Positions 1 through 5,006 of a stretch of DNA of 5,560 nucleotides are shown piece by piece. The notes under the pieces were generated by a model, which saw nothing but the letters and a program-made list of their open reading frames with translations, was not told the DNA's origin and made no database searches. Numbering within the stretch: position 1 is the stretch's first letter; each line of letters opens with the position of its first letter. Source of the stretch: JBHHWH01 sp046756405 (GTDB taxonomy: Bacteria > Actinomycetota > Acidimicrobiia > Spongiisociales > ZC4RG35); NCBI GenBank assembly GCA_046756405.1, contig JBHHWH010000118.1, positions 1 to 5,560 on the forward strand. The letters are read 5' to 3'. The position numbers were made by a program, and so were the translations under genes.

Positions 1-1
1 T

Positions 2-694
2 GGAGAACCCGCCGTGGCCGGCCGACTCTCGTGCGGCCAATGTGGTCGGCGGATGGAAGGCACCTGGAACCACAACCGCCCCTACTACCGATGCCAGATC
101 CACCGCGACAACCCCGCCACCCATCCCGACCACCCGGCATCAACCATCTACGTGCGCGAGGACAGCATCTTGCCCCACCTCGACTCGTGGGTCGCCGAAC
201 TGTTCGCCGAAGAGCACCTCGACGACACCTGCGCCAGGCTCGCCGAAGCCGCGCAGCCCGACACCGACCAGGAGGCAGAAGCGCGCCAGATCCGGCAACG
301 CATCCGCGAGTTCGACCAAGAGCTGGACAGCTACCGCACCATCGTCAGGAACGAACCCGAAGCCGCCTCAGCCGTCGGCAAATGGATCGCCGAGACCAAT
401 CAGGAGCGCCGCCGACTCGAATCCCTCCTCGGCAGGAAGCCAACGACCAAACTCACCAGCGACGACATCAAGGCCCTAGTCGCCAGCCTCCAAGACATCA
501 CCGCCACCCTCACCGCAGCCGACCCCGCAGACAAGGCCAAGGTCTACACCGAGATGGCGATCGACATCACCTACCACCCAGACGGCCGGGTCGTCGTCGA
601 ATCCCGACTGCGTGTAGTTGAGTCTGGTGTCGGAGAAGCCAATAGGTCGCCGACTACACGAGCGGCGGCGTTGGTGACTGTCTTCGAGGTTTGA
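2..694 (+). CDS. Large serine recombinase, C-terminal part (5' end outside window)
   Basis: The frame is open to the window edge, so this is the tail of a longer gene. A GTG at 14 is only an internal in-frame codon; residues below are numbered from it. Visible parts are a recombinase zinc ribbon (C7, C10, C27 around LSCGQCGRRMEG and YYRC, with His 30, 37 and 40 as possible fourth ligands), the YVRED..LP.LD.WVAELF segment (46-64) that follows the ribbon in actinobacterial large serine recombinases, and a charged, probably coiled-coil stretch (about 85-140). Family knowledge: these enzymes cut and join DNA through an N-terminal Ser resolvase domain, which is not in this window; the ribbon and coiled coil bind att sites and control synapsis. 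Conserved-looking sequence ends near TYHPDGRVVVES (187-197). The last 27 residues (200-226) are encoded by repeat copy 1. The gene converges on vapC. The family call is confident; whether the full gene is intact is unknown. Confidence 0.87.
   Translation, partial: GEPAVAGRLSCGQCGRRMEGTWNHNRPYYRCQIHRDNPATHPDHPASTIYVREDSILPHLDSWVAELFAEEHLDDTCARLAEAAQPDTDQEAEARQIRQRIREFDQELDSYRTIVRNEPEAASAVGKWIAETNQERRRLESLLGRKPTTKLTSDDIKALVASLQDITATLTAADPADKAKVYTEMAIDITYHPDGRVVVESRLRVVESGVGEANRSPTTRAAALVTVFEV
611..690. repeat. Structured dispersed repeat, copy 1
   Basis: First of three related copies. CGTGTAGTTG at 611-620 can pair with CGACTACACG at 651-660 (10 pairs including one G-T wobble). It shares GTGTCGGAGAAGC exactly with copy 3 and GCGTTGGTGAC exactly with copy 2, so chance similarity is excluded by eye. 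It lies inside the 3' end of the recombinase reading frame and 52 nt beyond the vapC stop codon on the other strand. It is the most diverged copy in the middle (641-650). Confidence 0.85.
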
Positions 695-714
695 GAGCAG
701 CATCGACCGTTCGT

Positions 715-731
715 ACGCCGGTGATCGGCGT
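715..731. terminator. Weak hairpin between convergent genes
   Basis: ACGCCG (715-720) and CGGCGT (726-731) form a 6-bp perfect stem with a 5-nt loop, GTGAT. It sits between the convergent recombinase and vapC stop codons, where a shared terminator would be expected. There is no T-run on either side, so it is not a typical intrinsic terminator and may be incidental. Confidence 0.25.
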
Positions 732-742
732 GGTTGCAGATC

Positions 743-1156
743 TCAAGGTACGAGTTCGAACGCGTCGGTGTGGGCGGGGCGAACGATGGAGAAGTGCCGG
801 CGGTCGAGTGTGGCGATCTTGGTGATTCGAAGGCGTTCGGCCGTTGCTACGACTGAACCGTCGACGGTCCCCAGCGCCAGGTCCCGATACCGACTGACCA
901 GTTCGGCGATGCGGAGCCAGTCACTCGCCATGACTGCCTCGATGGCGAACTCACCCGCTGCGAGATCACCCAGGAAGCGAGCCTCGGCGTCGACGCCAAG
1001 CCGTGCTCCGATGAGGTAGGCCACCTCGGTGATCACGAGCACTGGAACGATCAATGGACCGGGATGGTGCAGCAGCAGATCGAGCGATTCGGCGTGATGG
1101 CGGTCGTCGGCATCGACGTAGGCGTACAGCGGTCCTGCGTCGACGAGGAGAGCTAT
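743..1156 (-). CDS. vapC: PIN-domain ribonuclease toxin, VapC family, non-canonical or lost start
   Basis: Read from ATA at 1156 the product is 137 aa, the usual VapC length. The four acidic positions of a PIN nuclease are all visible: D6 in LLVDAGPLYA, E44 in VITEV, D99 in LGTVDGSVVA and D118 in ATLDRRHF. Family knowledge: VapC toxins are Mg-dependent endoribonucleases of tRNA or rRNA, held inactive by VapB. No ATG, GTG or TTG lies in frame between the last upstream in-frame stop (inside vapB) and D6. The next one, TTG at 1054, would delete D6 and the first beta strand. A good Shine-Dalgarno-like GAGGTGA (1161-1167) stands 4 nt before ATA. ATA overlaps the vapB stop as ATAG. The gene is therefore either started at ATA or has lost its start by mutation. 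The PIN body itself shows no damage. The family is certain; activity is not. Confidence 0.85.
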   Translation of the reverse strand: MALLVDAGPLYAYVDADDRHHAESLDLLLHHPGPLIVPVLVITEVAYLIGARLGVDAEARFLGDLAAGEFAIEAVMASDWLRIAELVSRYRDLALGTVDGSVVATAERLRITKIATLDRRHFSIVRPAHTDAFELVP

Positions 1157-1374
1157 CGCGTCACCTCGGCTGCGAGGATCTCTTCGATCCGCTCGGAGAT
1201 GTCGTCACGTCCGCTGCGGCCGGCGCCGGCAGCTCGAAGGCGACGGTGGTGACCGCCGAGGTGCTCCTCGATTGCCTCGCGGGTCAGCTCAGAGACGGTG
1301 ATTCCCCGCCGTTCAGCCTCGTGACGCAGCTTGGCGTCGAGTTCATCGGGCAACTTAACCGTGGTTCGCTTCAT
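1153..1374 (-). CDS. vapB: Ribbon-helix-helix antitoxin of a VapBC pair
   Basis: A 73-aa protein. Residues 4-40 (TTVKLPDELDAKLRHEA, then RRGITVSELTREAIEEHL) have the beta-strand and two-helix pattern of CopG/RHH DNA-binding antitoxins. The C-terminal 50-73 stretch (DISERIEEILAAEVTR) is amphipathic and is the expected toxin-binding tail. By family, VapB dimers bind the operator in their own promoter, and the tail occludes the VapC active site. The gene is directly upstream of vapC, sharing the ATAG overlap, so the two are cotranscribed with antitoxin first. The ATG at 1374 is chosen because the RHH strand begins immediately after it. There is no clear Shine-Dalgarno before it, which suits leaderless translation. 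Confidence 0.9.
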   Translation of the reverse strand: MKRTTVKLPDELDAKLRHEAERRGITVSELTREAIEEHLGGHHRRLRAAGAGRSGRDDISERIEEILAAEVTR

Positions 1375-1376
1375 GG

Positions 1377-1388
1377 TATGTCAGCATA
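1377..1388 (-). promoter_or_regulatory. Candidate vapBC promoter and operator
   Basis: On the minus strand TATGCT (1383-1388) fits the TANNNT -10 consensus and lies 8 nt before the vapB ATG, the distance expected for a leaderless transcript. It is embedded in TATG-CTGA-CATA, a 4-bp inverted repeat that could be an RHH dimer site. No convincing -35 is seen at 17 nt (TTCCTT). The motifs are short, so this is tentative. Confidence 0.35.
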
Positions 1389-1451
1389 TCTCACGAGGTG
1401 AGTTGAAGGAAGGGGTCTCCATCAGGCCGAGCGCCTATGTGACGCCATGAA

Positions 1452-1475
1452 GAGTGGGAGCCTCCCCGCTCTTTT
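1452..1475 (+). terminator. Intrinsic-terminator-like hairpin with T-run
   Basis: A stem of GAGTGGG against CCCCGCTC, closed by a short loop, is followed immediately by CTTTT. This is the form of a rho-independent terminator on the plus strand. It lies upstream of the IS110 transposase, where it could block read-through from outside or be part of a structured element RNA. Confidence 0.4.
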
Positions 1476-1514
1476 GTCCCGAGACGAGACTCGGGGTGTC
1501 ATCACAACCGAGAC

Positions 1515-1521
1515 GAGGAGG
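1515..1521 (+). promoter_or_regulatory. Strong ribosome binding site of IS110 transposase 1
   Basis: GAGGAGG stands 7 nt before ATG at 1529. This fixes the start against the longer in-frame reading from 1454, whose extra residues come from the hairpin region and do not resemble transposase. Confidence 0.75.
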
Positions 1522-1528
1522 CTATCCG

Positions 1529-2095
1529 ATGACACGTTACGTGGGTGTGGACCTGTATCGGCGCCGTTCGGGGATCGTGGTTCTCGATGACGTCGTCACC
1601 GAGTTGTGGACGACCCGGATCGACAACGATCCACTGTCGCTCGGGTTGGAGATTGAGAAGGCTGGGCCACCTCCGGAGGTGGTTCTGGAAGCCACGTGGG
1701 GTTGGTATTGGGCCGCAGACGTAATCACGGAAGCTGGTGGGCGGGTTCATCTGGCGCATCCACTCGGCATTGCGGGGTAGGAGAACCAGCGGGTGAAGAA
1801 CGACCAGATCGACGCCCGGCTGTTGGCGGATCCGCTGCGCATGGGTCGCCTCCCGGAGGTGTGGATCGCGCCGGGACCGATTCGTCAGCAACGCGAGCTG
1901 GTGCGGTACCGGCGCAAGTTGTCGCAGCTGTGGGCCGGGTTGAAGTCGCAGGTGCACGCCGTGTTGGGCAAAGAAGGCCTGCTGCCGCCGCTCAACTACC
2001 TGTGGGGTCCCGGCGGCAAGACCTGGCTCGACGAAACCGCAATGGGGGACGCCTACGAAACCAGGGTCCGGTCGCTGTCGATGGCGAAGGCATGA
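1529..2095 (+). pseudogene. IS110-family transposase remnant 1, in-frame stop and C-terminal loss
   Basis: The N-terminal DEDD (RuvC-like) domain is clear: D8 in YVGVDLY, E54 in VVLEATWGWYW, HLAHPLG (75-80), then KNDQIDARLLAD with D92 and D95, and RMGRLPEVWIAP. A TAG codon at 1778-1780 falls between HPLGIAG and ENQRVKND, a continuous block in the family, so it is a nonsense mutation within an otherwise unshifted frame. The IS110 family usually has about 350-420 residues; this frame ends at 2095 after RVRSLSMAKA. The whole C-terminal Transposase_20 domain with its catalytic Ser is missing. LADPLRMGR also has Pro where Leu is usual in the relatives I recall. It is inactive by two independent lesions. 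It was a transposase that moved its element using a bridge RNA, not inverted repeats. Confidence 0.9.
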
Positions 2096-2345
2096 CCACT
2101 GCACACCCCAGCGTGCTGCACAACCGCACTAGCGGCAACCCGGTGCCGGCGACCGCACCCGCCAACAACCCAACCAGGCTCCACGACGGCGAAGCCGCCG
2201 CCGATCACACGCGTCCCGAAGACCCCGCATCCACCGAAAACGCCCCTTGACACCACCACCGCTCTTCAGGCATGCCGATCACGAGCACGCTGTGACGTGG
2301 GCGCTATCGATCGAGATCGGATGATCTGTGCAGCATCGGCGACCC
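2096..2345. other. Gene-poor stretch between two IS110 remnants
   Basis: No convincing gene. A frame of 52 codons starting with ATG at 2092 and ending at 2250 is rich in Pro, Ala, Thr and Asn, has no recognisable domain, and probably is leftover non-coding or tail sequence of the first element. Around 2301-2325 the sequence has GATC-rich short repeats. The breakpoint where transposase 1 lost its C-terminus must lie near 2078-2095. The left end of the second element must lie between there and 2355, but I cannot place either to the base. Confidence 0.5.
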
Positions 2346-2355
2346 GTCATCTTTG

Positions 2356-2951
2356 ATGACAGGACCCGTCGGCGGCATCGACCCGCATGAGCATCAGTTC
2401 ACCGTTAGCGTGGTCGACCCGAACGGGGTCGAGATCGCACACGAGACGTTCCCTAACTCGGCGGCAGGGTTCACGTCAGCGATCGACCTGTTGACCACCC
2501 ACAGTGTCGGCAGCGTTGGCGTCGACGGATCGGGCAGCTGGGGAGCCCACATAGCGATCGCTCTCGTCGCTGCGGGCTTCGATGCACGCGAAGTCCCGCC
2601 GCAGCGCACGGCGGCGCAACGGCGTTCCCGTCGCTTGGCGAAAACCGATACCGTCGATGCCATCGCCACTGCACGGGCCCTACGACCGACCCCTCCCTCG
2701 GCCCGGTCCAGCCCCTCGAGGTCGATGACCCGTTGGTCGCCAAGGTCGAGGCTGTGCTCGAACACCGCAGAGCCCTGGTCGCAACCCGCACCCTGGTCCT
2801 GCACCACGTTGCGGATCAGATCGCCGAACTCCCCACTGAGATCCGTGACCAGCTCAACCCCAAGGGCAAGATCGAATCGCGGCTGCGTCTCCTCGAGACC
2901 ATCGCACGAGTTTCCGTTTCGCGGAAACTCGAACGCCCCGGCCGCGTGTAG
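2356..2951 (+). pseudogene. IS110-family transposase remnant 2, frameshifted and truncated
   Basis: It starts at ATG 2356 (TTG 2353 is an alternative). The first frame encodes GGIDPHEHQFTVSVVD, with D9 as the first DEDD Asp, VGVDGSGSWGAH, VPPQRTAAQRRSRRL and KTDTVDAIATARAL. After ARAL (about 2682) the family sequence resumes one frame over as TDPSLGPVQPLEVDDPLVAK, then AVLEHRRALVATRTLVLHHV. One missing base near 2681-2688 explains this. The second DEDD acidic residue, normally Glu in GVEGSG, reads Asp (GVDGSG). The second frame ends at a TAG (2949-2951) that lies inside repeat copy 2. Only about 198 codons of the normal roughly 400 remain, with no Transposase_20 domain. It is dead. It differs strongly from remnant 1, so these are two separate insertions, not a duplication. 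Confidence 0.9.
2907..2931. repeat. Perfect 10-bp inverted repeat near the IS110 breakpoint
   Basis: CGAGTTTCCG (2907-2916) and CGGAAACTCG (2922-2931) are exact reverse complements with a 5-nt centre, TTTCG. It begins where recognisable IS110 sequence (RLRLLETIAR) ends and finishes 13 nt before repeat copy 2. No T-run follows. It may be a recombination or transposon end, or an operator. Confidence 0.7.
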
Positions 2952-3020
2952 TCGAGTCGAGTGTCCGAGAAGCGTCCGGGGTGACGACTACACGGCCGCC
3001 AGCGTTGGTGACGTCGTTCC
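2945..3020. repeat. Structured dispersed repeat, copy 2
   Basis: CGTGTAGTCG (2945-2954) pairs perfectly with CGACTACACG (2985-2994), a 10-bp stem around a 30-nt loop. From GTGTC (2961) to 3020 it differs from copy 3 at about 8 of 60 columns in a hand alignment. It begins right after the IS110 remnant 2 breakpoint region and ends 25 nt beyond the MazF-like toxin stop on the minus strand. Confidence 0.87.
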
Positions 3021-3045
3021 CGAGCGCGTCACCTCCCGAGGGGAT

Positions 3046-3384
3046 TCACAGTTCGAGAAGGTAACGAAGCACTCGCCCGATCTCGAACAGTGGCTCAGGA
3101 CCTACATCTCCGAGTCGAGTGACGAACCGCCGCTCCGAGATGGACTTCATATCCTCACACTTGGCATAACTCGTATGCTCCAGCCCTGACTCACCCACCT
3201 CGATCTCGACGTGAGAGGGAAGATCTCGGCGAACTGCAGTAACCGGGACAACGACTAATACGCCAGCCGGCCCTTCATTGAGGGCATCGGTCGAGACAAC
3301 TACCGCGGGGCGAACTCCGGCCTGTTCCCGACCAACCGGTTCGCCAAAGTCGACCAGCCAGATCTCGCCTCGGCGCGGAGTCAC
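3046..3384 (-). CDS. mazF: MazF/PemK-family endoribonuclease toxin
   Basis: A 112-aa protein, typical MazF length. It has the family N-terminal block RRGEIWLVDFGEPVG (4-18) followed by EQAGVRPAVVVS (20-31), with R25 at the catalytic Arg position. VVPVTAVRRDLPSHVEIE (45-62) carries T49 at the catalytic Thr position, and CEDMKSISERRFVTRLG (76-92) is the C-terminal core. Family knowledge: MazF toxins cut single-stranded RNA at short sequence motifs and are neutralised by the cotranscribed antitoxin. The GTG start at 3384 overlaps the antitoxin TGA as GTGA, so translation is coupled. All key residues are present, so it looks intact. Copy 2 of the repeat follows 25 nt downstream. Confidence 0.93.
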   Translation of the reverse strand: MTPRRGEIWLVDFGEPVGREQAGVRPAVVVSTDALNEGPAGVLVVVPVTAVRRDLPSHVEIEVGESGLEHTSYAKCEDMKSISERRFVTRLGDVGPEPLFEIGRVLRYLLEL

Positions 3385-3620
3385 CGGGAGCTATCTCCAA
3401 CCGCGCCCTCCTCGGCACGCCGTTCCTGCTCGATCTCGGCCCATGCCTCGGGATCATCACGAAGCTGTTGATAGCGTCGATTCAACGTCTCGAAGAAGAT
3501 CCTTCGCTCCAAAGCTTCGACGGCGTCCTCGAGGATCCTCGTCATCGGACGCCCGGTCGCATTCGCCAGTGAGGCGAGCCGGTCCCGAGTCTCCTCACTT
3601 ACCCGTATCGTCGTGCTCAT
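3381..3620 (-). CDS. Ribbon-helix-helix antitoxin of the MazF-type toxin
   Basis: A 79-aa protein. STTIRVSEETRDRLASLAN (2-20) and the following GRPMTRILEDAVEALER form an RHH DNA-binding fold. The acidic, helical C-terminus (about 43-79, LNRRYQQLRDDPEAWAEIE) is the likely toxin-binding arm. ATG 3620 is chosen over longer in-frame starts because those would run through the operator array and repeat copy 3 with no homology. An AAGGG (3623-3627) stands only 2 nt before the ATG, too close for a normal ribosome site, and a -10 lies just before it, so the transcript may be leaderless. It shares an operon and a 4-nt overlap with the toxin and probably represses it. The fold is RHH, not the AbrB fold of E. 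coli MazE, so I leave the symbol empty. Confidence 0.9.
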   Translation of the reverse strand: MSTTIRVSEETRDRLASLANATGRPMTRILEDAVEALERRIFFETLNRRYQQLRDDPEAWAEIEQERRAEEGAVGDSSR

Positions 3621-3627
3621 AACCCTT

Positions 3628-3658
3628 AGTCTACTATCGCGTAGACATTTGCGTCTAC
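3628..3658 (-). promoter_or_regulatory. Triple half-site operator over the mazEF-type promoter
   Basis: On the minus strand the sequence reads GTAGAC (3653-3658), 6 nt, GTCTAC (3641-3646), 6 nt, GTAGAC (3629-3634): three hexamers at 12-bp spacing in alternating orientation, giving two overlapping palindromes. TAGACT (3628-3633) fits the -10 consensus, 7 nt before the ATG. TAGACG (3652-3657) matches TTGACA at 4 of 6 positions with an 18-nt spacer. The outer half-sites therefore overlap the -10 and -35. Binding of RHH dimers there would block transcription, as expected for conditional autoregulation by toxin-antitoxin complexes. Confidence 0.7.
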
Positions 3659-3718
3659 AAATCCGAGCCAGTGCCGTAGGCGTCCCAACCTCAGCTCTAC
3701 GGATCTCTGCCACGAGTG

Positions 3719-3799
3719 CGTGTAGCCAGGTATGTGTCGGTGTCGGAGAAGCGATCGGGGTGACGACTACACGGTCGCCAGCGCTGGCCACGTCGTTTC
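3719..3799. repeat. Structured dispersed repeat, copy 3
   Basis: CGTGTAG (3719-3725) pairs with CTACACG (3766-3772), a 7-bp stem. The intervening loop is longer than in copy 2 because of extra bases near 3733-3739. The second half contains a perfect palindrome, GCCAGCGCTGGC (3777-3788), which the other copies keep only partly. It ends 79 nt beyond the lipoprotein stop codon and begins about 60 nt upstream of the antitoxin operator. Confidence 0.87.
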
Positions 3800-3878
3800 C
3801 AATTAACTGATTCCCCCACCTACACGACTGCAGGTCTCACACATAGCCAACTCTGGGCCTGTCCGCCTCTTGCCTGCG

Positions 3879-5006
3879 TCAGCCGTCCCGTTTCGTAGGG
3901 TCGATCCGCAGTAGCAGGCCGCCCTCGGTCCCGACCCAGACATATCGCTGTGATGCGAGCACGGTATTCGCGGCTTCCCCAAGCAGAGCGACGACTGGTT
4001 GTAGGTCGCCGCCGACTAAGCGGAGGACGTAAGGGGCACCAGGCCCCACGACCCAAGCGTCCGAGCCCCCACGAACAGAGATATCGAACGGTTGATCGAT
4101 ATCGGAACCCACCGACACAGCGTCCACGAGGCTCAATTCCAGTGGATCAACGATGAGTATCAAATCTCTTCCACCATCGGCGACGAGAACGGCAGAGTCC
4201 GTTACCTGGATGTTCCTGATCACTCCCCCCGGAAGATCCACCTCGGCCACGATCTCGCGCCCGTCGCTCGACACCTTGAGTACACCACTGGGAACGAGTC
4301 TCCCTACCCAGGCACTGTCGAAGCCGAAATCGACCCCTGAGCCTCGCTCGACGACAAGTTCTCTGACCGGTTCAAGCAGTCCAGGATCGAGTAGCTGAAC
4401 CTGGTCATCGCCGCTGCTGTCTAGACCGCAGCAGACCGCCCATACGAGTTTCCCGTCATATCCGAGCCCCCCAGATGCTCGAATGCCTCCTATTCGCCCC
4501 AGCTCTTTGCCGGACTCTCCGTCGAGCCTAACAATCTCTGATTTCGTGAAGTCCGCGACCCAGAGTTCGTCGGCGACCGAGGTCATGGCTACTGCCTTGC
4601 CTTGGATGACGACAAACGGACACAGCGTCTCGATGTCGACGCCTGTGATAGTGGCGTTCTGCCAATCTGCCACCCAGATGACCCCCCCGACGTCCGCCAT
4701 GCGTGCAATCGGGCCGGCCAGACGGACGGCTGCCACCAGATCCTCCCGGACTCCGCAGACTTCGCCGCCATCTCGATCTCGGACCTGCGCGGGTTCAGCT
4801 GGGACGCTTGGGCGGGCTACTAGGGTCGTTGCAGGTTGTGTAGACGTGGGCAGCGTGGTGGTTGAAGGAAGGTGGCCACCGGCTTGGGTACTGGAGCTGG
4901 TTGGTGTCAACGCTGATGACGTGGGGGGCCCGGTCTCACACGCCGATAAGGCCAACATCAAGCCGAGGCAGACCCACAAAAGAGAAGACACGCACCGGAG
5001 CCTCAT
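3879..5006 (-). CDS. Secreted beta-propeller lipoprotein
   Basis: A 375-aa protein exported to the outer face of the membrane. Residues 1-22 are a signal peptide with lipobox LSAC and lipidated Cys23, followed by a Ser/Thr/Pro-rich linker (about 24-75) that spaces the domain from the membrane. The rest has seven repeats built on a W-V core: IWVADW (110), LWVADF (149), VWAVCC (188), AWVGRL (232), VLVADG (273), AWVVGP (317) and VWVGTE (356). Spacing is 38-44 residues, and several repeats end in a ..LD or IDP turn. This is the pattern of a seven-bladed NHL/YncE-type propeller. Such domains bind ligands or partner proteins; no enzyme motif is visible. Cys84 and Cys129 could form a disulfide. The start ATG at 5006 overlaps the upstream stop as ATGA, so it is coupled to the membrane protein. 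The fold is well supported; the function is unknown. Confidence 0.88.
   Translation of the reverse strand: MRLRCVSSLLWVCLGLMLALSACETGPPTSSALTPTSSSTQAGGHLPSTTTLPTSTQPATTLVARPSVPAEPAQVRDRDGGEVCGVREDLVAAVRLAGPIARMADVGGVIWVADWQNATITGVDIETLCPFVVIQGKAVAMTSVADELWVADFTKSEIVRLDGESGKELGRIGGIRASGGLGYDGKLVWAVCCGLDSSGDDQVQLLDPGLLEPVRELVVERGSGVDFGFDSAWVGRLVPSGVLKVSSDGREIVAEVDLPGGVIRNIQVTDSAVLVADGGRDLILIVDPLELSLVDAVSVGSDIDQPFDISVRGGSDAWVVGPGAPYVLRLVGGDLQPVVALLGEAANTVLASQRYVWVGTEGGLLLRIDPTKRDG

Larger units (their letters stand above)
1400..1528 (+). ncRNA. Upstream non-coding region of IS110 remnant 1, possible bridge-RNA remnant
   Basis: No gene is seen here. Two adjacent hairpins are. The first pairs GAGTGGG (1452-1458) with CCCCGCTC (1464-1471, one wobble and one bulge) and is followed by TTTT. 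The second is CCCGAG (1478-1483) with CTCGGG (1490-1495), a perfect 6-bp stem with a 6-nt loop. In IS110-group elements the bridge RNA that specifies target and donor is encoded between the left end and the transposase start, which is exactly this position. The left boundary of the element is not identified and no target-binding loop is proven. The RNA assignment is inference. Confidence 0.3.

Noticed and set aside
476..703. Minus-strand open frame opposite the recombinase 3' end
   Set aside because: It is a shadow of the high-GC recombinase gene, with no domain and no ribosome site.
1502..2104. 200-codon minus-strand frame opposite IS110 remnant 1
   Set aside because: The plus-strand frame has clear DEDD transposase motifs. 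The antisense product has no recognisable domain and arises from GC-rich codon structure.
2092..2250. 52-codon frame beginning in the ATGA overlap at the end of IS110 remnant 1
   Set aside because: It has low-complexity Pro/Ala/Thr composition, no domain and a poor ribosome site. It is probably degenerate element tail.
3111..3121. CGAGTCGAGTG shared with repeat copy 2 (2953-2963)
   Set aside because: An 11-nt match of simple GAGTC composition inside the toxin gene, with no extension on either side.
2690..3189. Continuation of the first IS110 remnant 2 frame beyond the frameshift, through repeat copy 2 to 3189
   Set aside because: After 2690 family homology is in another frame. The rest is read out of frame and runs antisense into the MazF-like toxin.
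611..3799. Repeats as a CRISPR array or classical integron attC sites
   Set aside because: The copies are kilobases apart with genes between them, with no regular spacers. No GTTRRRY/RYYYAAC core pair and no tyrosine integrase are visible.
3812..3835. Possible fourth repeat fragment containing CCTACACGAC
   Set aside because: Only about 7-8 nt match the repeat and the flanks do not align.
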